64,000 bases of DNA from Gracilaria caudata (GCA_030374735.1 JASCIV010000012.1:1-64000), one strand, 5' to 3'. Positions 20,734-31,585 are shown, counted from the stretch's first letter. A program made the numbers and translations. The notes: a model not told the origin generated them from the letters alone.

Positions 20734-23070
20734 ATGGCTTCACCACCACTACCCTTCGATCCTTTCATGGGAGATGAAGATCAAAGCTCTACTGTTGCAG
20801 AAAATGAATGCACATTTCAAACCGCCGGTGAGGCTTACTGGGAAGAAGCAGACGACGAGGAGTTTGTGGTTCACGCACTGGGAGCCGTCAAAGAGCGCAA
20901 ACTATATTCCCTTGTTCCTTATTGTGCCAAATGAAAAAAATGAGCGCAATGCACTTAAAAAAAGAACTATTGATCAAACGTACATACGAACCCAGGAAAG
21001 GAATGCGTTTTCAACCTTTTTCTCAACAGCTCGGTTCTAGAATGTATTCGGATATGGATTAGAAAAAAACTTATGAGACGAGAAAAACGTTCTAAACCTC
21101 TACGAATGGATGAATTACTAGCATATTTGGGTCTCGAACTGGCTATGTCGGTGCATAAGCTAGATCGACTACGAGATTATTGGTGTTCTTCGAACCTTCT
21201 GAACAATGCGCTATTCAAGAAGACCATGAGTCGGGACAGCTTTCTGAACATAAGAGCGGCATTGCGTATTTATCCCGCTTACGATCCTTACGTTGCAGTC
21301 GAAAACCCGCTCTGGCACAGCCGACAAATACCAGAACACTTTCTTCAAAACTGTGCAACAATGGCTGTCCCAGTTGGTGTCAGCTCGTTGGATGAAAATA
21401 CCATCCGTTGCAAGGGCCGCAGCGCCGCTAGATCTTATATGAAAAGCAATCCGATCAAGTTTGGAATCCGGTTTTATGCTGTTGTTGGGTGGGCTCACGC
21501 GTACCTTCATTCGTTCCAAGACAATGGGTCTGGCAACAAGGGTGGCCAGTCCCCGGTTCAGAGATACACGAACGTTTTTCGTGGTCTACGCGGAGCTGTA
21601 GAGCGCAAAGTTGATGGTTCAATGGTGTCGAAAAGCAGCCCAACTGCTTTGTGGTGTACTCAGATGGCACACCAAACATATTTATATCCATTTCAAGGGA
21701 GAGGACGTTTGGTGGTTATGGACAATTTCTACACGCGACACGTAATGGCAAGACAGCTTTTTTCCCTTAGCGACAGAGAATGTCGAGTACTTGGTACAGT
21801 AAGGTTTACAAATGTCGACGGTATCAATCGGGAGGCTTTGAAGGAGGCGATAGAGGTTTTGAAGCACGCACCGCGCGGTGACTGGCGACTTGTGCAGGTT
21901 TTTCAGAAAGTGAGTAGGACTGACTCCACGCTCGTGGTAGCAGAGAACTCTGGCTTTGTCGTGTTCAAAGACCGCTCTGTGGTCACGTTTTACACGAATG
22001 ATCTTGCTGATACACCTATTCTGCGAATTCATCAACCTGATGCGCACGCAATTCGGTGTGTGCTCGGCCTTGGTCCTCTACAACGCTGGATTGGAGAAGA
22101 GTCACTACGTAGGACAACGCTTGAAGTGCCAGCGGTTAGAGTTGCGTATAACTTGTTTATGAACGGGGTCGACAGGTTCGATCAGTTCCGTTCAACCACA
22201 GCTGCAGTTAGGAAGAAAAAGCGTGTGACAATGAGTATCTTAAGTTTCGTACTGGACGCCAGCATTTTGAATGCGCATGCATTACTCCACGCGATTTCTA
22301 AGCAAGGAGAATCTATTATGGATGTTGCGTTGATGAAGAGGGGAATTATAATGCAACTTCTGGCAGAACATGCCGAGTACCAGCAGCAAAGGGCCTCGCT
22401 CTCAACTGTTGCTTCAGCTGTTCCTTCCCAAAAGAATCGCAATGTGCAGAAACATTCGAACGCCAGACCGCACTTACTGCTTGAGACCGAGGGGAAGAAA
22501 AGCGTCCATTGCTGCATGTGCTCCCTATTTACTTCGAACGGCCGGAGCAGGTACACGATATACTCATGCAGTGAATGTCGACGAGGTTTTCATGTGAACT
22601 GTTTCACATTTTATCACAATCGGGAGCTGTTTCGTCAAGCACGTCCTGATATCTACGAAGCAATCTTATCAGCAAAAAGTTCTCAAATGGCCAAGTACCG
22701 ACGCAAACGTACCAACAAATCGACTTCCTCTATTGCCACTGCCGTCTTCTGTGTAAGAAATAAAGCTATTCCTCCTTGTACCCCATGTAAGCCCCATCAC
22801 GGTCTGGCCGTATGCTTCGGATTGCCTCAAGGGCACACTGTGGTAATCGAACTCTTTTTCCTTTGCCAAGGAACCCACATCTCTCATAAACGTAGAATTT
22901 GTAGGCCTGCTTTCGGGCTTGGTTGTTATTGGGTGAACAGTCAGATGCTGGGTATTCTACTACGGTTCTCTCAACAACGTTCGCGCCAATCTGAGTCCAA
23001 TAACAGGGCGTTCCCCCGCACTTCCCGCAAACAAGATCCTCATCATGACACGTTACATGAGGAAGACTGA
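20734..23070 (+). CDS. piggyBac-type transposase (DDE_Tnp_1_7), N-terminus broken
   Basis: The main open frame (21073-23070, 665 codons) has the three piggyBac catalytic Asp residues: D in SSLDENTIRCKGR (about residue 109), D in LVVMDNFYT (about 217) and D in MNGVDRFDQ (367). RDYW and ELLAYLGLELAMS at the start match the family. A Cys-rich finger at about 480-507 (CCMCSLF, SCSECRRGFHVNCF) is the C-terminal targeting domain. The true gene probably starts at the ATG at 20734, in the same frame as 21073, but a TGA at 20932 and frame changes up to about 21030 interrupt it. Codons after about 22735 run antisense to the accessory ORF and are probably not native, so the working protein may have ended earlier. 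Confidence 0.88.
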
Positions 23071-23281
23071 TTTGTACGACTCCTGTGTCCTCCTCAGATA
23101 CAGCTTCATGACCCATCAATATGCCTATTGTGCTGTATGTGTTTGACGGTAAAGCCGTCACGTTTTCACTCTTGTTCGTGCACACCATTTGCTGCACGTT
23201 TTGCACCTGAGTGCCAGGTTGTTCGTTAGCACCTGCATCATCAGCTTCTTTTTCCATCAAGGCAGCAGACATGTCCATCAT
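22766..23281 (-). CDS. piggyBac-internal Cys-rich accessory ORF
   Basis: This ATG-started ORF (171 codons) lies inside the element, convergent with the transposase, overlapping its 3' end by about 300 bp. The N-terminal half is polar. The second half carries CGKCGGTPCYW, then ASDCSPNNNQARKQAYKFY and GFLGKGKRVRLPQC, ending YMGYKEE. The CxxCxxxxC cluster with a conserved-looking Gly-Lys-rich loop suggests a small zinc-binding protein. From memory, similar short proteins occur beside piggyBac-like genes in other protists; this is unverified. The overlap explains why the transposase frame appears over-long. Candidate roles are transposition cofactor or regulator. Confidence 0.6.
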   Translation of the reverse strand: MMDMSAALMEKEADDAGANEQPGTQVQNVQQMVCTNKSENVTALPSNTYSTIGILMGHEAVSEEDTGVVQISLPHVTCHDEDLVCGKCGGTPCYWTQIGANVVERTVVEYPASDCSPNNNQARKQAYKFYVYERCGFLGKGKRVRLPQCALEAIRSIRPDRDGAYMGYKEE

Positions 23282-23662
23282 AAACTAAGTGACTTCAAGA
23301 AGTCAGTAGAGCCTTTGCACTCATCAAGATGTAGAACTGGCGTGATGAGGGACGGCAACGCTCGCGCGCCGACGAGCACGCGGACACGCAGCAAGATTAG
23401 ATCTAAAGGGATATAGAAAGATGGAGATCAAGGTCGAAAAATAACGGCGAGCAATGACACTTGGAAAGGTTGTAGAGTGGCTGGGTGAGAGAGAGTGAGC
23501 GGTGGCAACAACCGCTGTAACGTGGCAGGAGACGTGAGTTGGCTGGCGCGTCGAGACAAGCAGGCTTTGCCGGAGAATGAAGCGAGCGGAAGGGTAGTAG
23601 GATAACGCAGCAGGAGGAGGTCTCAGAGACGATCGCAAGAAACGGGGCAAGAACGTTTGTGA

Positions 23663-24274
23663 ATGGCAGAGTGGGTTGGGGATGGCCTTGGTGACGACGA
23701 AGGCGAGCATGGGGACCGAACAGTGTTGTGTAGTGGCAGGGCACGGGTGCAGAAGCGGCGAGGAGAACGCCACGAAAGGCGTAATGAAACGAGCCGCAGA
23801 AGAAAACAGGGCAAGAGGGAAGGGAGCAGCAGGGAGATTGAAGAATTGAGCGGATTGGAGGCTAAGAAATGGTGTCTTGAAGAGGCGAAGTTGAGGGGCT
23901 GCAAGGAAGCCAGAAGGGTTGCGAGGAAACAAACCGCGGCCCTCGGGGACGGAGAACGGACTGGCCAGGTTGTAGAAGAAAGCGTCAGGGTGATCGGGGA
24001 AGGGAGCGGCAAGACGGAAACCAACTGCGAGGCCAAGGGAGGTAGAGAAAGCGGTGGCGACAACGTCTTGAAAGGCGGAGAGAAGGGGATGGCAAATGCA
24101 CGAGCTATTGTACCGTTCAAAGATGTGAGAATGTCGGAGGTGGACAGCGAAGTTCAAATATTGCGCACGACCTCGCGCACAATGCGCCTGGAGAGTTCAG
24201 TGGAAGGAAAACACGGCTCAATCATTTTCCACCTCAATACGAACCACAGAACTGTCCCTTCAGAAGCTATGTAA
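23663..24274 (+). CDS. purine-rich ORF inside piggyBac element, doubtful
   Basis: An ATG-started 203-codon ORF encodes a charged Arg/Glu/Lys/Gly-rich peptide in a strand-asymmetric, purine-rich stretch (about 23,300-24,160). The opposite strand is also open for 277 codons (24157-23324) but only from a TTG. Long open frames on both strands are expected in such biased sequence, so coding is uncertain. Two short stretches near the 3' end look more ordered (MRLESSVEGKHGSIIFHLN). Confidence 0.25.
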   Translation: MAEWVGDGLGDDEGEHGDRTVLCSGRARVQKRRGERHERRNETSRRRKQGKREGSSREIEELSGLEAKKWCLEEAKLRGCKEARRVARKQTAALGDGERTGQVVEESVRVIGEGSGKTETNCEAKGGRESGGDNVLKGGEKGMANARAIVPFKDVRMSEVDSEVQILRTTSRTMRLESSVEGKHGSIIFHLNTNHRTVPSEAM

Positions 24275-24312
24275 TTGGTCAGTTCTAATGTCTAGCATAC
24301 TAGACGTAACAG

Positions 24313-24330
24313 CTTTCAGTTTCAAAAGGG
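24313..24330 (-). repeat. right terminal inverted repeat of piggyBac element
   Basis: It ends GGG directly before TTAA (24331-24334) and mirrors 20356-20373. The adjacent inward sequence carries a TGTCTAG-CATA-CTAGACG palindrome (about 24289-24306) like the one near the left end. Confidence 0.9.
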
Positions 24331-24608
24331 TTAACGTCCATTGCAATTAATCACTATGGTCATTTTACAAGGGTAGGTTGCAAAGAGTTAAACACATAGC
24401 CGAAAAGAGCACGTCAAAAGCTTTAAAATGGTTGCCTACATAGATTATATGGAGCTCCAAAATCCGAGATATTTTAAACGACATTTATTGCTTCGGTAGG
24501 GCTCCAAAAATAACTCCAGCCCAAAACGGAAAAATTGGCACAGAGATTTTGAGAAGAACGTTATTTTGGCTAAATGCGACTACTTCGCAATATAACGCAA
24601 GATGTCTA

Positions 24609-24690
24609 TGTCGGGCTGCACACTTGTCCACGTTGTGCAACACACGCACACCCAATGAAGCACCACCGTCGTCGCCTCCTGGGCCCAGGC
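24609..24690 (+). repeat. 5' LTR remnant of copia element
   Basis: It starts TGTCGGGCTGCAC and matches the 3' copy through gcacacccaat and accaccgtcgtcgcc. It seems to lack about 80 bp that lie between two copies of TCGGGCTGCAC in the 3' LTR (31423 and 31503). End coordinate approximate. Confidence 0.5.
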
Positions 24691-25260
24691 ATCGAAAGCT
24701 CCTCAAGACTTGAACGATATATACGACGTTCCGATCAGCGCGAAGAACAAGACCACCTCCAGTCACTTCTCGATAACGCATACGCTCTTAATCTCGAGCC
24801 ATCTTATCCGATCCTCTCAGCGACTATCTCTCTTACCAAGGTTCTCTCTGAAACCAAATCATTCGTAGATCAAAACTCCATCCATAATCAAAAGCAATCC
24901 ACTCTTTTTCCAAAAACTTTTCCTTATTGCTAATACGCTCTGCTCATTTATACCTCTCTTTTTAACGCTAATCAATTCCTCACCGCACACATACCATCCC
25001 GAGATCGTGCTGCTATTCCTTCACGCCAAAAGCCCTCTGATGGTGTTAAAGCTCTTATACTGAAAAGCATCTTACCCTTAATTGTACACCAACTTCCGAC
25101 TGACAATCTCGGACTCCTCGTGTCATTTTTACTGCTCTCCAATATCATATCAAACTGATCGACATGGAGAATTACAATGCATTAAAGGCAAACGCATGAT
25201 CAATTAAATTTTTTCCAGACTCTGACATCAACATGTAAATCTCCAACCACATATAGAAAA

Positions 25261-25680
25261 ATGTTAAAAGCGGATTTTCCAAACATCGGCAATGAACTTA
25301 CCACATTAAAATTCCTTATCTACGGTATGAAGGGCAATCCGGACTTTTGTTACTTAGCCATTCCTTCCGATATTCTTCTCAATCTGTGGCAAGCGGTTTC
25401 AGCTCCTCCGATCAAAAACCATTCCCGCGACCAGTCTGTCAGCAAGGCCGTCGATCCAGACGTCCGTACGCCAGCCATGCTCGCTCTGCAGGATACACAG
25501 GCAAATGGTGCTGTTAAAAGGGCTACATAACCCACAGTGATGCAGAATGCACCCTCCAGAAAGGCCTACGGCAACAGTCTGCGGCTCAGGCTCATGCTGT
25601 TACCGTTAACCTCCCGTATTCAGACCCAAGTGAGGAAATGCATCTCCGCCTATCTTAGTTGGAGAGCGAATTATTTTGAA
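25261..25680 (+). pseudogene. copia Gag remnant with zinc-knuckle-like motif
   Basis: An ATG-started 89-codon ORF at 25261 (ADFPNIGNELTTLKFLIYG, IPSDILLNLWQAV) reads like copia Gag. Just after it, in another frame near 25515-25560, the words WCC, KGY, HSDAEC, TLQKG resemble a CCHC zinc knuckle with a stop inside. The assignment rests mainly on position before the protease motif. Confidence 0.45.
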
Positions 25681-26573
25681 AAGGAATCTGTTGATGACAA
25701 CGGTACGATCATTCTGGATTCTGCAGCTAACCCTACTCACATATCTACTCCTCACCTCTCCGCAATCCACTCAATCCCAAACGTTCACTTTGTCTGCCAA
25801 CGGCACCAAATCGCGCACCACACATCAGGGTTCGTGCATCATCCCGACAACTAAGAGAACTCTCGAGATTCTTCACGCTGTGCATGCCCCCGCATTTGAA
25901 CGTAGTCTGATCTCTGTTCACTCTTCGGCATCCAAATATGACTTGGTCGCGTTCTCCCCATCCAAGGCAATCGTCATTCGCCCCCATCGTGCTCCCCGAA
26001 AGCATGATATCGTGGCCACTGCATCGTTTGTAAACAATTCTTATCACCTTCACGTTCCTCAACGTGTCGCCTTCAGCACTCGCACATTACCCCTTGCTTC
26101 CCCACCATCCCCAACTCCACTCCCAACCAGCAGTACAACGGTTTCGCATACCCACAATCACCCTCCCCTACAGTCGCGAAACCCTTCTCCACCCTCTCGC
26201 ACTGACACCTCACAATTATTCTATCCGATCTTATCCTCCATTCCTCACGGGCCAACAACCCCACCCACCTCCACCACCACTTCGGATTACATGCTGTGGC
26301 ATTTTAAGCTCGGCCATATCCATCCTCGCTCCCTTTCTGAAGTGCAACGCCCTCAGAGAGTGCTCTGTTCGCTCCGCTGCCCTAAGAGAGGGAGGTTTCG
26401 AACGCCTTCGTGGTCTTTTCCCCGCAGGGGCATTGCACTACACTTTCCTACCAAGTCTCCCGGCTTCCCTCAAGCGCCCACCCCCGAACAGAACATGCAT
26501 TGGCTGCCGCAAAGGTAAAACCAAACCTCTCCCACACCGCCCGAAAACCCATCACTACTCCACTGGCGTATAT
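25681..26573 (+). pseudogene. copia protease and integrase zinc finger, 5' of insertion
   Basis: The frame starting near 25,537 gives TIILDSAANPTHIS, the copia protease active site (D-S-A in place of D-S/T-G). A second frame (25676-26518) gives DYMLWHFKLGHIHPRSLSEV, the GAG_pre-integrase HxxxxH block, and the frame shifts again to CIGCRKGKTKPLPH, the CxxC half of the integrase zinc finger. The sequence then stops abruptly at the terminal repeat of the nested transposon. Confidence 0.75.
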
Positions 26574-29015
26574 ATGGGAAGGTTTCAATAACGAAAGTAG
26601 CCTATCGCCTTTTTGGCGAATCGGAATTACAGGCCAAATGAGTCAGAAATGACCCAAACACGGTCAAAACCTTTTATTCTCACGAAAGCAAGGGCTTTAC
26701 AACGGTGGTTAAACGAACAAGAATGCTCATCGGAGACCAAAGATATGGGTTTCACGTTCAATCACCAAAAAACTCAGGTTCAAGAGCGACGTTTCCAGCG
26801 TAGCAACGGTCAAGAATATTGACCTGTAGATAGTTTCGGCGCGTGTCATGCTGTTTCGAGGGAACAAGCGACAAGGAAGGCAACGTGTCTTTGTAATAAG
26901 AATTAACCAGATTGGCGAGGGTTGGTGTTGGTGCTGTCGATTTAAGCAATGTATACGAGACGGATGATAAACGATTGCTCAAAACTTTCGTTGTGAGTAC
27001 ACCTGGCGCTGAGCTCTTTGCAGTGAAGGCATGATACTTCGAAATTCTCATTGACGACGGGATGCAAAGAAGTAGGTTGAAAGCAACTGTTTCCTATTTA
27101 CCCAACTGACAGCACTCCCAGGAACGCAGTTGTTACCTACAGAGCTCTTCCCAATAAGCCTCATCATATCTTTCGGAGTAGTGATATCGGCACGCAGTAG
27201 CTTCCTTTTAACGTGGCCGAAGCATCCGTCACAGACATTCTTCGTGTGCCCTGCAACCAAAAAGTAAAGCGTTACTTCTGATTCCAATCCTACTAATGTT
27301 CGCCACACAATATAAAACAACACAAACCGATTCTTATTCTGGCCACTACAGTTATCTGCGTGTAGCAAAAGCCTCTTACCCAGCGAACCATCTTCACCAT
27401 GTGGCGATCGTGAGTCTATGGAGTAGTGAAGCATAGAAAGCACAGTGTTGGCCGTTTTCTCGTTAGGCCAGTGCCCCTCTACAAGCCCGAAGATATCAGT
27501 CATCTTATCATTGCTGCAAGCAACCCCGAATATACCAAACTTCAATCTCGTTATAAAATGAAGCTGTCCAGGCTGCTTCTGCAGTTTAGGCAAAAGCACC
27601 TTCTCTGCGAAGTCAAATACAAAGTGTCTTTGCTCTGCTTTGCGGCGCGTCGGGGCCTCTCCATAAATTTCGCGATATAAGCGAAACTCGGTCTTCGCGT
27701 CATGCAAGTGTTTCTCCAAAAATGACTGCGCTGCATCTCGTTGAAAGGGGTCTGTGTTTGAACATTAAATTGTGTTTCTTAGCTTCGTGCATGTGTCACA
27801 AAAATCGGACCCTGTCGACGCAATGCGCAGAAGCGGCACGTCAGACGTCCAGTATCGAACAAACAGACTGAATGAAACGTAATCTGATGGCATGGTGTAC
27901 TTGTTAGTTTGATTAACGACAGCACTGTAGAGGTCTTTCCACGCCTCTCTGTACTCATCATACAGCTTCGTTTTTGTAAAATGAGACGGAAGAACACGAA
28001 TTGGAAACTCATCTCTCGACCCCCGTCCTCTTCGACATTCCATACCAAAGTCTCTAGCGACGCTAAGTAGAAAAGCGTTCATCACTATTCGCTGTACTCC
28101 CAGCTTTCCAGTGCGATTGTCGGCGTACTTGGTGTTGTAAAACGAGGGTTTCGTCGTCAGACTTACCTGTTCTGCGTGGCGTCGTACAGTTTCAGGAGAT
28201 AATTGAGTTACAGCGGCAAACGCGTTGAGACAAATTCGCTGTCCCCAAAGAGCATGAACAGTTTGTGTCCTTGGCTTGAGCTGTGTATCGTCGTGGCGCT
28301 TGCGTTTTCTCGAGGATTTTGTAGACGGACACACTAGCAAGTTCGCCATTCCTTTCGGGGCCGACAGCGCGAAAAGCATTGCACGGACAAACGAAATACG
28401 TTTGGTTATATTCATAGTTGCAAAGGAACTTGCTAGCTCTGCATCTGCAACAAGTTTGCATGTCTCGTGTGCGCACATGTTGTTGACGTAATGAGAATTG
28501 CTCTGCTCGGAAATGGATGGTTCTGATTCTACGTCTTGTGCTGTGTAGAACGGAACATCATGGATCCTAGCAGCTGGGGTTTCGGGCTGTGAAAGAGCGT
28601 TTTGAATAAGGTGTGAAGCGTCTAGCTCGTCATCAAAGTCCTTGCAGGCGTCACTGGTGATTGAGTCGTCATCACTGTTGTCGGGAGCCGGTGGGATGTC
28701 CAACTCTGCGGGGTCGCATTGCTCGGGAAGAGAGTCAGTTGTCATATAAAACTGAGAGCGATGGATGTTCTGGACGATTGACCGGGAAAAATGAAAGGGA
28801 CATTGTTTTGCGTTTATCGCAAACAGAGCGACTTTCTTTTTTGGAGATCTCGAGACTCCCGGTTCGTTTTTTGCTTATGCTACTGGTGCTTGAGGTCCAT
28901 TTAATCAGCAAATCTGACCAATCGAATCTCAAGATCGTCAGCTTTCCAGCAGTGTGCTTAACTCACATCGGTCCAAAACAGCGATAAGCTACTTTCGTTG
29001 TTAAAACCTTCCCAT
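26574..29015 (-). mobile_element. DUF7869-like DNA transposon nested in copia integrase
   Basis: The ends are inverted repeats of about 40 bp: gggaaggtttcaataacgaa on the left (26576 on) and the complement of gggaaggttttaacaacgaa on the right (ending 29013), and similarity continues through the agtagc-tatcgc block. The flanks are AT repeats, so the duplication can be read as AT (element 26574-29015) or ATAT. Deleting the element plus one duplication leaves the copia integrase frame continuous across the junction, immediately before the first catalytic Asp. One minus-strand gene fills most of the element. Confidence 0.88.
27048..28745 (-). pseudogene. DUF7869-like transposase with one in-frame stop
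   Basis: The ATG at 28745 opens a 326-codon frame. A TAA at 27765-27767 interrupts it, and the same frame continues to 27048, about 565 codons in all. N-terminal features: an acidic region, then a basic patch (SSRKRKRHDD). The catalytic part has FCDTCTKL (CxxC), HLHDAKTEF, FGIFGVACSNDKM, LLLHADNCSGQNKNRF and VAGHTKNVCDGCFGHVKRK. The DNCxGQNKN and GHTKxxxD blocks are hallmarks of a poorly described transposase group usually labelled DUF7869. The stop fits CAA to TAA. The family name is from memory; the motifs are visible. Apart from the single stop the gene looks intact. Confidence 0.75.
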
Positions 29016-29500
29016 ATTCCCATTGACACATGCGGTCCACTCGCCCCACCCTCCAGGCAAGGAAGCTGGCACGTCTTGGTTGTGATAGACGCCCAGTCCT
29101 GATACGTCTTCTTCGATTTCCTCAAGCAACGCTCAGAAGCGTTACCAAAGCTTCTAACAATCTCTACCCACATATATCATGCAAAAGATCGCCACCCCTC
29201 CACTTGCAAAACGACAATGCCAAAGAACTGAATTCCAAAGCGCTCACTCGAATTCTGACCTCGCGCGGCATCCGCATCCATTCCACGGCCCCATATTCCC
29301 CTCACGAGAATCTATTGTCGAACGCATGAACGGAACAATGATGAACACCGCCCGTGCGTCGCTTGTGCACAGCCTCCTCCCCGTATCCTACTGGCAAGAT
29401 GCGATATCCGATTCCATCTAAAAGTATAACCTGACATTTCACTCTTCCGTCCAGAACATTCCCTTCACGCTATGGCATCAACGCCCACCTTCAATATCAA
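29016..29500 (+). pseudogene. copia integrase core, 3' of insertion
   Basis: Directly after the nested element come IDTCGPLAPPSRQGSW (first Asp of the DDE core), VLVVIDAQS, a TGA, then YVFFDFLKQRSEALPKL. Further on LQNDNAKELNSKALTRIL (second Asp block) and, in a shifted frame, IVERMNGTMMNTARASLVHS with the catalytic Glu. The order and spacing are those of a Ty1/copia integrase. Stops and one frameshift near 29,310 inactivate it. Confidence 0.8.
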
Positions 29501-30557
29501 GACTTATTGCGTTCGACGCCCTTGGAACGGTCCCTCGACTCAATCCGAACAAGCCCGAGCTTCATCTTAGAGCGGACACTGTCCGCTACCTCTCTGCCAC
29601 CGAACTTGACCACATCCGAGTCCGTAACATCCGCACCGGAAAGGACCAAGTCGCGCGCGCCGTGGATTTCATGCCATATAACCCCTCAACGGACCCCTGC
29701 GCAGTTCTTCACCACGCTTTCGCTTCCACATTCAGCGAAATTACCCACACAACACCCCCTCCCAAATCCCTCAAACAAGCCAAACAATATCCAGACGCCC
29801 AACTATGGGCTAATTCTCACAATGATGAGCTTGACCAACTTGACAAGATGAACGCTTTTGACTGGTCCACTCCCATACCCTCTAATGCCCACTTTGTTCC
29901 CACTACAATGCAATATCGATACAAAACTTCGGGCAACACAATCACAAAACAGAAAGCACGCTGCGAAATTCGCGGCGACCGCATGCTCCCACACATTCAC
30001 TCCAATCCTCAGCAAACGTCTTCCTTTCCAGCTGACAAAACCCTATTCGCGTCCTTCTTGCCCTAACAGCCCAACATCGTCTCCATATGGAACACTTTGA
30101 TATCAAGAGCGCATTCTTTCACGAACAGTACGACCACAACAAGCCTGTGCATGTCTGGAAGCCCAAACGGTTTGATGGATCCGTGAAACATAACACCGTA
30201 GCTGCCAGACTTGTGGTTAATCTCTACGGCTCACCCTCTGCGTCCTTGACATACTCAAAAGGACTCTATTTCCATCTTGACAGCAACGGATACACTGCCT
30301 TGAAGTCCGACGCCAACATCTACATCAAAACCAGCGGTACCGATTTTCTCGTTATTGCCATTACTACTGACGACTTCTTAGCAAGTGCTTCGTCTGCCAC
30401 TCTTCTCGATGCTTTGTACGATACTTTGCTCCAAAAGTATGCAGTCAAGCGCCTCGGTCCACCAACAAAATATTTAGGTTGGAACTTCACTTACAACGAT
30501 CACGGATTCTCTATTGATCAACGTCATCTCATTGAGGAGGTCGTTCAGTTCCTTTGA
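29501..30557 (+). pseudogene. copia reverse transcriptase
   Basis: PPPKSLKQAKQYPDAQLWAN and MNAFDWSTPIPSN (about 29,760-29,880) are the start of the copia RVT_2 domain, followed by KQKARCEIRGDRM. After a TAA (30064-30066) the frame gives FDIKSAFFHEQY with the first catalytic Asp, NLYGSPSASLTYSKGLY, and VIAITTDDFLASASS (the YVDD box, Asp-Asp kept, Tyr-Val lost). LIEEVVQFL is cut by a TGA at 30555-30557. The catalytic acidic residues survive. Confidence 0.85.
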
Positions 30558-31290
30558 ATGACCAACATCCATGCTGTACTAACTCCATATGATGACGGGG
30601 CTAGCCTCGCCCCATTGAATTACTCTGGGCAACCCGAAGTCCGCATCCGCAAACACTACCAAGCTGCGCTTGGAACCATAAGGTATATCGCAGACTCTAC
30701 ACGCCCTGATATTGCGTTCATTACCTCGGCTCTTGCCCGTTCCCAAATGAACCCCTCCTTGCGCCATTTGCGCCTCCTGAAACGCCTCGTCCCTTTCCTC
30801 AAAGGCACACAACATGGCGGCTTATGCTTTACATACGATTCGTCGACACCGCTGCAGTTCCTTTCCGACTCTGACTTTGCTAATGATGCTGCTACGCGTA
30901 GGTCTGTTCTTCGCACCCTCGTTATCCCCAATGGAACTACAGTTGCTTGGCATAGTCGTCTACAGCGCACAGTCGCCCAATCCACATGTGAAGCAGAATA
31001 CATCGCGGCTGCTTCTGCCATCCAAGAAATTCGCTGGCTTCGTGGCCTGCTCACAAGCTCAGCTTTGCTCCTACCTTCCCAACCGATCTCTTTGATGATA
31101 ACCATTCGGCAGTTTTCACAGCCAACGCTAGCTTATCAACACGACGCCCTAAGTACATTCATATCCACTACCATGTTCTCCAGGACGCTGTCCGAGAAGG
31201 CATGATCTATGTCAAACACAAACCGACCGGCGAAATGACCGCCGACCCCCTCACCAAACCTCTTCGACGCCTGCTCTTCCTCCGGCACTG
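30558..31290 (+). pseudogene. copia RNase H and Pol C-terminus
   Basis: In frame with the RT after a TGA: ALGTIRYIADSTRPDIAFIT, then FLSDSDFANDAATRRS (catalytic Asp), VAWHSRLQRTVAQSTCEAEY (catalytic Glu) and IQEIRWLRGLL. After a frame change near 31,090 the terminal block continues as PKYIHIHYHVLQDAV and GEMTADPLTKPLRR. This is the normal end of copia Pol. Confidence 0.85.
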
Positions 31291-31420
31291 CGACCGTGTG
31301 GCACCTCGTCTTCTTTCATCCCGCGCCGCTGTCCCCTGCTCTACCGCATCGAAAACAGCCGCACCATCGACCTCCTAGCTTGTGGCTCAGGCTTTCACGT
31401 TGTCAGGCGGCGGGGGGGTG

Positions 31421-31585
31421 TGTCGGGCTGCACAAGACCCTCGAGCACACCGCCTGTTCGTTCACTCCTGCTGCCTTCTCCCCCCCTCTCTAGAACTCCT
31501 TTCGGGCTGCACACTTGTCCACGTTATGCGACATACGCACACCCAATAAAGAACCACCGCCGTCGCCGTCGCACCCATTTGGGTC
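31421..31585 (+). repeat. 3' LTR of copia element
   Basis: It begins TGTCGGGCTGCAC after a G-rich tract (31409-31419) that could serve as polypurine primer. A second copy of TCGGGCTGCAC occurs at 31503, and AATAAA at 31545-31550 is a likely poly(A) signal. Similarity with the 5' remnant spans about 31503-31570. End approximate. Confidence 0.5.

Larger units (their letters stand above)
20356..24330 (+). mobile_element. complete piggyBac element with TTAA target duplications
   Basis: The element is bounded by TTAA at 20352-20355 and TTAA at 24331-24334. The termini are inverted repeats: CCCTTTTGGAACTGAAAG on the left and the complement of CCCTTTTGAAACTGAAAG on the right (17 of 18 match), and weaker similarity continues inward. 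Beginning with CCC next to TTAA is the piggyBac rule. Subterminal palindromes occur on both sides (around 20465-20488 and 24288-24310). Inside are the transposase, a convergent Cys-rich ORF and a purine-rich segment. The termini look intact, and the 5' part of the transposase gene is broken, so it may be movable only in trans. Confidence 0.9.
24609..31585 (+). mobile_element. Ty1/copia retrotransposon, carrying a nested DNA transposon
   Basis: A TGTCGGGCTGCACACTTGTCC terminus-like sequence at 24609 recurs near 31503, and related TGTCGGGCTGCAC at 31421, giving short LTRs at the ends. Between them, on the plus strand, are Gag remnants, protease, integrase, RT and RNase H in copia order (integrase before RT). 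The integrase is split by the insertion at 26574-29015. Several stops and frameshifts show the element is inactive. Outer LTR boundaries and target duplication could not be fixed. Confidence 0.85.

Noticed and set aside
22735..23070. Last 110 codons of the piggyBac transposase frame as a real domain
   Set aside because: They read antisense through the accessory ORF and show no family similarity.
23324..24157. 277-codon minus-strand ORF in the piggyBac element
   Set aside because: TTG start, Pro/Phe/Ser-biased low complexity in strand-asymmetric DNA.
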